Positions 1 to 8,323 of a stretch of DNA of 64,000 nt are shown piece by piece. The stretch's first letter is position 1. Each line of letters starts with the position of its first letter. The notes under the pieces are model-generated. The model worked only from the letters and a program-made list of their open reading frames with translations, was not told where the DNA came from and made no database searches. The translations under genes were made by a program, and so were the position numbers. The stretch is from positions 1 through 64,000 of the forward strand of contig NZ_LIRF01000004.1 of assembly GCF_001297705.1 (NCBI RefSeq). The letters are read 5' to 3'. Origin of the DNA: Chryseobacterium sp. ERMR1:04. GTDB lineage: Bacteria > Bacteroidota > Bacteroidia > Flavobacteriales > Weeksellaceae.

Positions 1-1085
<1,085 letters not shown>

Positions 1086-1229
1086 ATGTTTGTCTGACTC
1101 ACTCAAAGTTATTAACGTTCTAGTCTTTTCCTTACTTGGTTGTTATATCTATTTTTCAATGATCTTCTTATATCTTACGCTTTTTACTATACCTAATTTT
1201 CTGTCGTTTTCAGTATAGATTTGCGTGTG

Positions 1230-1260
1230 CAAAAGTAAAACTTTATTTCTAATTGACAAA
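1230..1260 (-). promoter_or_regulatory. rRNA promoter, start-proximal (P1)
   Basis: On the minus strand this reads TTTG, 19 bases, TACTTTTG, an exact match to the Bacteroidetes sigma-ABfr consensus TTTG-N19-TAnnTTTG. It lies about 145 bases upstream of the 16S 5' end, leaving a leader of the usual size for rRNA processing. It is the best of three such boxes in this region. Confidence 0.8.
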
Positions 1261-1356
1261 GCGTTTTCTAACTTAATTTAGTGTCTTGTAAATAACCCTA
1301 ACCTCGTTTTCAACACTCCTTATCTTCTACTCCTCTGCTCCCGTTTTACCGGACTG

Positions 1357-1386
1357 CAAAGATACAAATCTTTTTAACTTTTCCAA
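1357..1386 (-). promoter_or_regulatory. rRNA promoter, middle (P2)
   Basis: The minus strand carries TATCTTTG (complement of 1357-1364), with a TTG 19 bases further upstream (complement of 1384-1386). The match to the Bacteroidetes -7/-33 consensus is good, and the orientation is toward the 16S gene. It is likely a second start point for the same rRNA operon. Confidence 0.65.
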
Positions 1387-1492
1387 CTCTTTCTAAGAAA
1401 AAGTTTAAGTTATTTTTTGACTGTATTTTGTTGTGTAGATCTTGTCTTACTATCTTCTGCGCTACCAATCAACATATCGTTTTTCAGTGGGG

Positions 1493-1524
1493 CAAAAGTA
1501 GCCTCTTTTTACCTACCACTCCAA
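1493..1524 (-). promoter_or_regulatory. rRNA promoter, distal (P3)
   Basis: TACTTTTG on the minus strand (complement of 1493-1500) is preceded by TTGG (complement of 1521-1524) at a 20-base spacing. It is the third box of the same type facing the 16S gene, spaced about 130 bases from the previous one. Confidence 0.55.
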
Positions 1525-1709
1525 ACTTTATTAACTTAATGTTTATATTGGGATTGGTTTGTGGAGAAGTAAGCGTTCTAAATAATTGATTTAATTAACG
1601 TTATGTAGTATTTTGTAGTTATCCACATTATTCGATTGGGGTTTTGAATATGTTATAAGACTGCTTTATACTGCTTAAAATACTTTTGGGAAGTGTTCCT
1701 ATTATATAT

Positions 1710-1740
1710 AACCTCATAGGTTTTTGAAACCTATGAGGTT
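1710..1740. repeat. Perfect 14-bp inverted repeat hairpin, variant A
   Basis: AACCTCATAGGTTT and its exact reverse complement are separated by a TTG loop. The same design recurs at 1888-1920 with a different arm centre, so this is one member of a dispersed hairpin family rather than a gene terminator. No gene ends nearby. Confidence 0.85.
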
Positions 1741-1887
1741 TGGGTTGGGGCTTAGATGTGAGGCCTCAAGGAATTACTGTTTTTTGTTTCCCACAGATTT
1801 TCGCAGATGTTTGAAAAGTTAGGTATAGAATGAATTGAGGATAGGTATTAGTGGATGGATGAAATGTTGATTTTTTACTCTTAAGGC

Positions 1888-1920
1888 AAACCTAACAGGT
1901 TTTTGAAACCTGTTAGGTTT
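1888..1920. repeat. Perfect 15-bp inverted repeat hairpin, variant B
   Basis: AAACCTAACAGGTTT and its exact reverse complement surround the same TTG loop as in the hairpin at 1710-1740. The AACCT and AGGTTT segments are shared by both copies, while the bases between them differ in a paired, compensated way. Confidence 0.85.
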
Positions 1921-2025
1921 AGAGAGAATGAGGATTACCAATAAATAATCCCCGAGGTAAGCCTTGAGGTATTTATCCTCGAATACATAGTTGTCTTATT
2001 TTATTTCAAAGTATTTCATGAATCT

Positions 2026-2107
2026 GTCATTCTGAATGGAATGTAGTGGAGTGAAGAATCTCTACCCTTTTTTTGAATTTCGCTGTTGAGATCCTTACAG
2101 GATGACA
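2026..2107. repeat. Dispersed inverted repeat, GTCATTCTGA type
   Basis: The element starts with GTCATTCTGAATGGAATG, contains GAAGAATCTC, and ends with GAGATCCTTACAGGATGAC, so its ends are imperfect inverted copies. Related sequences occur at 5156-5174, 5401-5438, about 6937-6965 and 35221-35293. This is the REP/BIME-like class of non-coding repeat that is common between genes in flavobacterial genomes. Confidence 0.7.
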
Positions 2108-2144
2108 AACTTTATGCTAATGCTAACTGTTGAAAAGAATGACC

Positions 2145-2264
2145 AATACCCTAGCCCAGATAGAAACGGGTACCCCGCAACATTGCGTTGGAGCGTGAGA
2201 GGGATTGAGCCTTGGAGCGCGATGGCGTGAGGAGTATGAGTGGAGAGCTGGATTGAGCTCCTGA
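2145..2264. repeat. Dispersed structured repeat, 'ATACCCTAGCCC' family, copy 1
   Basis: The sequence begins AATACCCTAGCCCAGATAGAAACG and ends GAGCTGGATTGAGCTCC. A second member at 5261-5360 shares the opening block and a similar GGAAAGCGGGAAATAGC closing block, with an unrelated stem between. There is no plausible reading frame. It may be a REP-like element or a structured RNA; the sequence alone does not decide. Confidence 0.6.
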
Positions 2265-2470
2265 TAAATTTTGAACTGGAAAGTATGAGAGTTATTTTTC
2301 AATATCTATCAATTCTTATTTTGTGTTAAATAATAGTAAAGAAGTATAAAGTTTACAAATATTAGGTCATAAGGTAGGATTCTTGCAGCACCTTTATCCT
2401 TAGTAAATGATAAAAATTGAAGCATTTATGAGTGAACAATCCTTTTTAGTACTAATTTAAACACACACTT

Positions 2471-2941
2471 ATGAAAAAATATTTTGCAATATTCATTACG
2501 ATCTATACTCTTCTATTATTATATATGATGTTTTATGGATCAGGAAGAGAAGCTTCTGAAATTGGCTACATGCAAATAAGACCTTTCCATACTATTCATT
2601 TATTCTTTTCTGGCGCTCATATTTCATCAAAAGATTTTATCATTAATATAATAGGAAATATTTTTGTATTCAGTCCATTTGGATGGTTAGGATTGATGGT
2701 GAAAAAATTCAACTCTATTCTTCCTATAACATTATTTTTCATTGTTGCTATTACAGCTATTGAAATCACTCAATATTACTCAGGTCGTGGCGTTGCAGAT
2801 ATTGATGATATACTTTTAAATACATTGGGAATGTCTATTGGTTTCTTTCTATTTAAATATGTAACATGGATTAATCTTGGCAATATAAAATTCCATTTTG
2901 GTCTTATAGAAGAAAAATATACATTGCAAAAAGCTTCTTAA
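2471..2941 (+). CDS. VanZ-like family membrane protein
   Basis: This 156-residue protein has about four hydrophobic segments: residues 4-22, about 56-75, 83-100 and 115-133. The motifs NIIGNIFVFSPFGWLG and the ADIDDILLNTLG stretch following a Glu-containing helix (IEITQYYSGRG) are hallmarks of the VanZ-like domain, named for the teicoplanin-resistance protein VanZ. The role of chromosomal copies outside van clusters is unknown, so resistance should not be inferred. The gene stands alone between rRNA-upstream repeats and the convergent rpsA gene. The start is the only ATG that gives the full first helix. Confidence 0.85.
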   Translation: MKKYFAIFITIYTLLLLYMMFYGSGREASEIGYMQIRPFHTIHLFFSGAHISSKDFIINIIGNIFVFSPFGWLGLMVKKFNSILPITLFFIVAITAIEITQYYSGRGVADIDDILLNTLGMSIGFFLFKYVTWINLGNIKFHFGLIEEKYTLQKAS

Positions 2942-3013
2942 ATTATTTCTATCTATTATATTATAATGAAAATTTATTTATTAAAAGCTTCAGAAAGATA
3001 AACACCATAAAAA

Positions 3014-3035
3014 AAGCCACTCTTACGAGTGGCTT
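3014..3035 (-). terminator. Rho-independent terminator of rpsA
   Basis: AAGCCACTC and GAGTGGCTT form a nine-pair stem with a four-base loop. On the minus strand the stem is followed by a run of T. It lies 25 bases beyond the rpsA stop and 73 bases from the convergent VanZ-like gene. Confidence 0.85.
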
Positions 3036-3059
3036 CATTATTTAGAAATGAGATAAGGA

Positions 3060-4862
3060 TTATTTACCTTCTTCCATTTTTCTTTTCAATTCTGCTAATG
3101 CATCGATATCACCAAGAGTTGATCTTTCTTCGTTGTTTGAAGAAGACGATGTATTGTTAGATCTGTTGTTGCTAGAGTTATCTCTTACGTTTTTCTTCTC
3201 TTCGTCTCTGAAGATACCAGTATGAGATACTACTACTCTTTTGAATTCTTTGTTGAATTCAATTACTTTGAATTGAGCATCTTCACCTTTTTTGATTTTA
3301 GATCCATCTTCTTTCTCTAATAATCTTGAAGGACAGAATGCTTCAACTTCAGCATCTTCGAATTGTACAGAAGCTCCTTTATCGTGAACGTCTACCGCTT
3401 TACCAGCGTGGATAGTTCCCTCAGCATACTTCGTTTCGAATTTATCCCATGGGTTCTCAGTCAATTGCTTGTGACCTAGAGATAATCTTCTAGCTTGGAT
3501 GTCTAGTTCTAGAACTACAACATCTAATTTATCACCAACTGCACAGAACTCAGATGGGTGCTTGATTTTCTTAGTCCAAGAAAGATCAGAGATATAGATT
3601 AAACCGTCGATACCTTCTTCTAACTCAACGAATACACCGAAGTTAGTGAAGTTTCTTACAGTTCCTACATGCTTAGATGCAACTGGGTACTTAGTTTCAA
3701 TGTTTTCCCATGGATCTTTAGACAATTGCTTGATACCAAGAGAGATTTTTCTGTCTTCTCTATCTAAAGTTAATACTTCAGCTTCAACTTCATCACCTAC
3801 TTTCACGAAATCACCTGCAGATCTTAAGTGAGTAGACCAAGACATTTCAGAAACGTGGATTAATCCTTCTACACCTGGAGCGATTTCTACGAATGCACCA
3901 TAGTCAGCAAGAACTACTACTTTTCCTTTTACTTTATCTCCAACTTTCATGTCAGCAGAAAGAGCATCCCAAGGATGAGCTTCTAATTGCTTCATACCTA
4001 ATTGGATTCTTGTTTTCTCGTCATCAAAATCAAGGATAACAACTTTTACAGTCTGTCCGTCTTCTAAGATTTCAGATGGGTGGTTCACTCTAGACCAAGA
4101 AAGGTCTGTAATGTGGATCAATCCATCAACACCTCCTAAGTCAATGAATACACCGTAAGAAGTAATATTCTTAACAGTACCTTCAAGAACCTGACCTTTT
4201 TCAAGTTGAGCGATGATTTCTTTTTTCTGACCTTCGATATCTGCTTCGATCAATGCTTTGTGAGATACAACTACGTTTTTGAACTCAGGGTTGATTTTCA
4301 CAACTTTGAACTCCATAGTTTTACCTACGAACTGATCGTAATCTTTAATTGGCTTAACATCAATTTGAGAACCTGGTAAGAATGCTTCGATTCCGTGAAC
4401 GTCAACGATCATACCTCCTTTAGTTCTAGACTTAACAAAACCGTTAACGATTTCTCCAGTTTCGTGAAGTTCGTTTACTCTATCCCAAGCTTTAAGCGTT
4501 CTAGCTTTTCTGTGAGATAACTGTAACTGTCCTGTTTTGTCTTCTCTTCTGTCTACCATTACTTCAACATCATCACCTACTTTTAGGCCTGGGTTGTAAC
4601 GGAATTCGTTAAGAGAAATAACACCTTCTGATTTGAAGTCGATGTCAACGATAGCTTCTTTATCTGTTAATCTTACAACTTTACCAGTGATAACGTCGTT
4701 ATCATTTAAACTGCTAAGAGATCCGTTGTAGATTTCCTCTAAATCGCTTTTTTCTTTTCTTGCGTCTGCATCAAGACCTGATTCGAAAGAATCCCAATCA
4801 AATTGTTCTGGTGCTACGTTTTGGTTTAAAATAACCTCTGCTGAATTTGTCTCTTTTGACAT
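3060..4862 (-). CDS. rpsA: 30S ribosomal protein S1
   Basis: The 600-residue product contains six S1/OB-fold repeats, at about 55-125, 135-205, 220-290, 305-375, 390-462 and 475-550. The repeat signatures GVFIDLGGVDGLIHITDLSW, YGAFVEIAPGVEGLIHVSEMSW and FGVFVELEEGIDGLIYISDLSW are in repeats three to five. S1 binds mRNA on the small ribosomal subunit and helps start translation, which matters in a phylum whose genes mostly lack Shine-Dalgarno sites. A low-complexity Asn/Ser linker (about 555-580) leads to a conserved LGDIDALAELKRKMEE tail. A single-gene unit is likely, with its own promoter at 4984-5014 and a terminator at 3014-3035. Confidence 0.97.
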   Translation of the reverse strand: MSKETNSAEVILNQNVAPEQFDWDSFESGLDADARKEKSDLEEIYNGSLSSLNDNDVITGKVVRLTDKEAIVDIDFKSEGVISLNEFRYNPGLKVGDDVEVMVDRREDKTGQLQLSHRKARTLKAWDRVNELHETGEIVNGFVKSRTKGGMIVDVHGIEAFLPGSQIDVKPIKDYDQFVGKTMEFKVVKINPEFKNVVVSHKALIEADIEGQKKEIIAQLEKGQVLEGTVKNITSYGVFIDLGGVDGLIHITDLSWSRVNHPSEILEDGQTVKVVILDFDDEKTRIQLGMKQLEAHPWDALSADMKVGDKVKGKVVVLADYGAFVEIAPGVEGLIHVSEMSWSTHLRSAGDFVKVGDEVEAEVLTLDREDRKISLGIKQLSKDPWENIETKYPVASKHVGTVRNFTNFGVFVELEEGIDGLIYISDLSWTKKIKHPSEFCAVGDKLDVVVLELDIQARRLSLGHKQLTENPWDKFETKYAEGTIHAGKAVDVHDKGASVQFEDAEVEAFCPSRLLEKEDGSKIKKGEDAQFKVIEFNKEFKRVVVSHTGIFRDEEKKNVRDNSSNNRSNNTSSSSNNEERSTLGDIDALAELKRKMEEGK

Positions 4863-4983
4863 TTTCTAATAAAATTTGTATTCCTTCTTTTTTAATGGTT
4901 CGAATAAATGCGGCTTTAAAAAATACGGAAGTAATTAATTTATAATAATTTACCTTTTCAAACCTTAGCCACAAAAAGTGGTG

Positions 4984-5014
4984 CAAAGATATGAAATTTA
5001 TTTTTAATGAACAA
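4984..5014 (-). promoter_or_regulatory. rpsA promoter
   Basis: TATCTTTG on the minus strand (complement of 4984-4991) is preceded by TTG (complement of 5012-5014) at a 20-base spacing. It would give an rpsA leader of about 115 bases. That is unusually long here, long enough for autoregulation by S1 as known in other bacteria, though nothing in the leader proves it. Confidence 0.7.
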
Positions 5015-5073
5015 TAGTTTTAAAGGCATTCAATTGAAATATAACTCGCTAATAATCAAACAATAAATATTTT

Positions 5074-5240
5074 GTCATTGCGAGGAGCGAAGCGACGAAG
5101 CAATCTCTTTGAAGTATCAAAAGTATTAAAAACATCAAGTTTAATCATAAAATTTGTCATTCTGGAAGAATCTCGACAACGCAAAATAACCTATTAATAT
5201 ATTAGTGAGATTGCTTCGTCGCTTCGCTCCTCGTAATGAC
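5074..5240. repeat. Long inverted repeat of the 'GTCATTGCGAGGAGCGAAG' type
   Basis: A 34-base arm (5074-5107) beginning GTCATTGCGAGGAGCGAAG is found again as its reverse complement at 5207-5240, with one mismatch. About 100 bases lie between, including a GTCATTCTGGAAGAATCTC fragment of the other repeat family. A related hairpin lies at 7076-7158. This non-coding element has the size and symmetry of a MITE or BIME. Confidence 0.8.
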
Positions 5241-5260
5241 GGGAATTTATAATTACGACA

Positions 5261-5360
5261 AATACCCTAGCCCCGATTGAAACGACATCCTTTTTTGTTG
5301 CGGCTGGAGCAAAGCAGAGGCCGTAACAAAAAAGATACAGTGGAAAGCGGGAAATAGCTA
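5261..5360. repeat. Dispersed structured repeat, 'ATACCCTAGCCC' family, copy 2
   Basis: The opening AATACCCTAGCCCCGATTGAAACG matches the element at 2145-2264. The centre forms a strong stem: ATCCTTTTTTGTTGCGGC against GCCGTAACAAAAAAGATA, with mostly Watson-Crick pairs. The element closes with GGAAAGCGGGAAATAGC. No coding potential was seen. Confidence 0.65.
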
Positions 5361-5400
5361 CAAAAATATAATTAATGAATAATAGGTAATCAGTAATAAT

Positions 5401-5438
5401 AGATTCTTCACTCCGCTTCGCTTCTTTCAGAATGACAG
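5401..5438. repeat. Fragment of the GTCATTCTGA repeat, minus orientation
   Basis: AGATTCTTCACTCCGCTTCG followed by CTTTCAGAATGAC is the reverse complement of the GTCATTCTGAA...GAAGAATCT element seen at 2026-2107. It lies alone in the spacer upstream of the helicase gene, about 100 bases before that gene's promoter box. Confidence 0.65.
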
Positions 5439-5538
5439 TCGTAAAAACAATTTCTAAGTCTACAATAGAAAAGTAACGCTCTCTAAAATTCTCAAACCCT
5501 CAAACTCATAAACTAAAAAACCTGCCACCTAAAATTAC

Positions 5539-5546
5539 TACCTTTG
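5539..5546 (+). promoter_or_regulatory. -7 promoter box immediately upstream of the helicase gene
   Basis: TACCTTTG matches TAnnTTTG exactly and ends only four bases before the ATG at 5551. Transcription would start about seven bases downstream of the box, so the mRNA would be leaderless or nearly so. No clear -33 TTG was found at the expected distance. Confidence 0.55.
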
Positions 5547-5550
5547 CAAA

Positions 5551-6858
5551 ATGGAATTAGAATCAATATATCAAAAACTGCAGATTCAGGATATGAATCA
5601 GATGCAGAAATCTACATACAAGACCACTGAAAACAATACTGATGTTGTTTTACTTTCTCCTACAGGTTCAGGGAAAACGCTTGCCTTTTTATTTCCGGTC
5701 CTTCGAAATTTGAAAAAAGGGACTTCAGGAATTCAAGCTTTAATCTTAGTTCCCGCAAGAGAATTGGCGCTGCAAATTGAGCAGGTTTTTAAATCAATGG
5801 GAACAGATTTTAAAGTTTCTGTTTGTTATGGAGGCCACGATAAAAAAATTGAGATCAATAATTTAATTGAAGCTCCAGCAGTTTTAATCGGAACGCCGGG
5901 AAGAATTGCTTACCATTTAAAAAATAACAATTTCAATCCTGAAACAATTCAGACGTTGGTATTGGATGAATTTGACAAAGCATTGGAATTAGGTTTTCAG
6001 GAGGATATGGAATACATTTCTAATTCTCTAAAAGGTCTTTCTCAAAGAATTTTAACTTCTGCTACCGCAATGGCTGAAATTCCGAAGTTCACAGGATTGC
6101 AAGATGAAAAAATCATTGATTTCTTAAAGTTAGGTGATGCAAAACCAGATATTCAATTGCGAAAAGTAATGACGATCTCTGAGGAAAAACTAGATACTTT
6201 ATTTAATTTGATCTGTAAAATAGGAAATAAAAGAACGTTGATTTTCTGTAATCACCGTGAGGCTGTAGACCGTATTTCTGACCTTTTAGCTGAAAAAGGA
6301 ATCGATAGAGAAACTTTCCACGGCGGAATGGAACAGGACGAGAGAGAACGTGCATTGCTGAAATTCAGAAATGATTCTGCAAGAATTTTAATTACAACAG
6401 ATTTAGCTTCAAGAGGATTGGACGTTCCTGAAATTGAATCTATTGTTCATTATCAATTGCCTTATAAAGAAGATGCTTTCATTCACAGAAACGGACGTAC
6501 CGCGAGAATGAACGCCAAAGGTTTTGCGTATCTTATTATGACTGCGGAAGAGAATTTCCCATTTATTAAAAGTGATACTCCTGAAGAAAGTGTTGCTGGA
6601 TTTAATACATTTCCAGAAAAGACTTCTTTACAAACGATTTACATCAGCGCCGGAAAGAAAGACAAGGTGAATAAAGTAGATATCGTTGGATACCTTATAA
6701 AAAAAGGACAACTTAAAAAAGAAGAAATTGGCCTGATAGAAGTAAAAGATACAACTTCTTATGTTGCCGTTTCAAGAAAGAAAGTCAAAACATTGCTTGA
6801 TAAATTGAGTACTGAAAAACTGAAAGGTAAGAAAGTGAAAATTGAAGTAGCTTACTAA
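5551..6858 (+). CDS. dbpA: DEAD-box RNA helicase with DbpA-type RNA-binding domain
   Basis: The 435-residue protein shows the superfamily 2 helicase motifs in order: I (PTGSGKT, 37-43), Ia (PARELA, 68-73), Ib (GTPGR, 114-118), II (DEFD, 139-142), III (SAT, 170-172), then TTDLASRGLD and HRNGRTAR in the second RecA domain. Motif II reads DEFD instead of DEAD. The last 70 residues (KVDIVGYLIKKGQLKKEEIGLI... YVAVSRKKV) match the DbpA RNA-binding domain, which in E. coli DbpA recognises helix 92 of 23S rRNA, so a role in large-subunit assembly is inferred. The gene is monocistronic with its promoter almost on the start codon. Confidence 0.88.
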   Translation: MELESIYQKLQIQDMNQMQKSTYKTTENNTDVVLLSPTGSGKTLAFLFPVLRNLKKGTSGIQALILVPARELALQIEQVFKSMGTDFKVSVCYGGHDKKIEINNLIEAPAVLIGTPGRIAYHLKNNNFNPETIQTLVLDEFDKALELGFQEDMEYISNSLKGLSQRILTSATAMAEIPKFTGLQDEKIIDFLKLGDAKPDIQLRKVMTISEEKLDTLFNLICKIGNKRTLIFCNHREAVDRISDLLAEKGIDRETFHGGMEQDERERALLKFRNDSARILITTDLASRGLDVPEIESIVHYQLPYKEDAFIHRNGRTARMNAKGFAYLIMTAEENFPFIKSDTPEESVAGFNTFPEKTSLQTIYISAGKKDKVNKVDIVGYLIKKGQLKKEEIGLIEVKDTTSYVAVSRKKVKTLLDKLSTEKLKGKKVKIEVAY

Positions 6859-6936
6859 ATTTGAACCATTATGATTTTGTTTTAGAGTTTAAGGATAGTA
6901 AGAAATTTCTCCTATCATCGAAATGACATTGGCACT

Positions 6937-7055
6937 GTCATTCCGAATAGAACAAAGCAAAATCTTAAGGATTAAAACATCTTTTAGGTTTTGGCTAAAG
7001 CCAAATTGATTTACTTGTAATAAAAAAACGGGCTAAAGCCCGTTTCTATTGATAT
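6937..7055. repeat. Cluster of dispersed repeats and hairpins after the helicase gene
   Basis: A GTCATTCCGAATAGAAC fragment of the GTCATTCTGA family is followed by two short hairpins. TTTGGCTAAAGCCAAA is at 6990-7005. AAACGGGC, TAAA, GCCCGTTT is at 7026-7045, followed by CTATTGATA. The second hairpin recurs at 51319-51338 with the same following bases. The T-rich stretch after it could also terminate the helicase transcript. Confidence 0.6.
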
Positions 7056-7075
7056 ATGTTTATTCGTAAACAAAA

Positions 7076-7158
7076 ATTGTCATTGCGAACCGAAGGTGAA
7101 GCAATCTCTTAATTTCAAGTTGAGATTACTTCGCTGCTTTGCTTCTCGCAATGACAAT
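7076..7158. repeat. Inverted repeat hairpin, GTCATTGCGA type
   Basis: ATTGTCATTGCGA (7076-7088) and TCGCAATGACAAT (7146-7158) are exact reverse complements, and the inner parts GAAGCAATCTC and GAGATTACTTC also pair. It belongs to the same family as 5074-5240. It ends 11 bases before the stop of the minus-strand lipoprotein gene and may end transcription from both sides. Confidence 0.75.
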
Positions 7159-7169
7159 CTTTTTTAATA

Positions 7170-8063
7170 TTATCTCGTTCCTCTCACTCTTGTCGGTAAA
7201 GTATATACCGATTTTGAAGCCGTAATAAACAAGATCTCGTTATTCTTTCCTCCGAAAGTAACATTGGAAGTCCATTCTTCATCAATCGGAATTTGATAGA
7301 TCTTTTTTCCTTCACGATTAAAAATCGTCACTCCTTTACCTGTTAAATAGAGATTTCCGTGTTTGTCAAGCGTCATTCCGTCTGAACCCATTTCACAGAA
7401 TAATCTTTTCTCGGATAACTTTCCTTCACCCAAAATATCATACATATACGTTTTTCCGGCATCAATATCCGAAACATATAGCTTTTTATACCTTTCACTT
7501 CCTACAATACCGTTAGGCTGGGTGAATGTTTCAAGTTTCGTTATTTTCCCTTCTTTATTTCTGTAATACAAACTTTTGTGTGGAATTTCCTGTTTGAAAT
7601 TTACCCAATAATCTCTTTTATATAAAGGATCGGTGAAGTACATTCCTCCAAATTCGTCATTCCAAACATCGTTTGGTCCGTTCAGTCTTTTTCCTTCAAA
7701 ACCTTTCGACAAAATTTGTACTTTTTTATCTTTTGATATCTTCCAGATTTCCCCATTATCATCCGAACAAGTGATTAAATTATCATCTTTATCGAAATGC
7801 GTTCCGTTGGCTCTCCCTGATTTATCTAAAAAAACGATTACCTGGTTGGTTTTCCAATCCCAATAATAAATCTTATCATTAGGTTGGTCTGTAAAATATA
7901 CATTCCCTACTTTATCCGAAGATGGACCTTCCGTAAAACTAAATTTATCGGAAACCTTTTCCGGTTTTATACCTTCATAGAACATTTTACTATAATTTAC
8001 TGATTTGCAATTTACTAATGCGAAAACCAAACCAATCAAACTTATTTTAAAGATATTTTTCAT
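7170..8063 (-). CDS. SMP-30/gluconolactonase/LRE family lipoprotein
   Basis: The 297-residue protein has a lipoprotein signal peptide with the cleavage Cys at residue 19 (ALVNC). The rest is a six-bladed SGL beta-propeller. Typical blade motifs are EGPSSDKVGNVYFTD, NGPNDVW, GGMYFTDP, QPNGIV and DGMTLDKHGNLYLT. The Glu of EGP, the Asn of NGP or QPNG and the Asp of DGM correspond to the metal ligands of this family. Members hydrolyse lactones such as gluconolactone, or organophosphate-like esters; the true substrate here is unknown. Anchored in the envelope. It stands alone, divergent from ccoG. Confidence 0.85.
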   Translation of the reverse strand: MKNIFKISLIGLVFALVNCKSVNYSKMFYEGIKPEKVSDKFSFTEGPSSDKVGNVYFTDQPNDKIYYWDWKTNQVIVFLDKSGRANGTHFDKDDNLITCSDDNGEIWKISKDKKVQILSKGFEGKRLNGPNDVWNDEFGGMYFTDPLYKRDYWVNFKQEIPHKSLYYRNKEGKITKLETFTQPNGIVGSERYKKLYVSDIDAGKTYMYDILGEGKLSEKRLFCEMGSDGMTLDKHGNLYLTGKGVTIFNREGKKIYQIPIDEEWTSNVTFGGKNNEILFITASKSVYTLPTRVRGTR

Positions 8064-8323
8064 TCTTCATTATTTAAGGGTTACAATTTACGATATCAAC
8101 GATAAGATTCAAAGTTTATTTTATCATTTTGAGATATTAAAAACCATGAAATCACAATGTCCTAATTGTCCTATTTTTGAAGTAGATGGTATTAGTAATT
8201 AATTGGTTTAATGCAGAGCTTTGCAGGAGTCTAATCAAAAGATGTTTTCTTTATTATCTGAAACGTAAAATGAGAGAAAAATCAAGTTTGAAAAGGGCTA
8301 TTCAATTTAAAACAATCTAAGCG

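Noticed and set aside
1086..2470. tRNA genes near the rRNA operon
   Set aside because: No cloverleaf or TTCRA arm was found. In this phylum the tRNAs lie downstream of 16S, outside the window.
2471..2941. VanZ-like gene as a glycopeptide-resistance gene
   Set aside because: There is no vanA-type cluster nearby, and lone VanZ-like proteins are common in bacteria without resistance.
4798..4986. 62-codon minus-strand frame over the rpsA start
   Set aside because: It overlaps the S1 N-terminus in another frame and contains the rpsA leader. The composition is not protein-like.
8005..8202. 65-codon plus-strand frame between the SMP-30 gene and ccoG
   Set aside because: It is antisense to the lipoprotein's signal peptide for part of its length and has no recognisable feature. 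The ending with three Cys is short and isolated.
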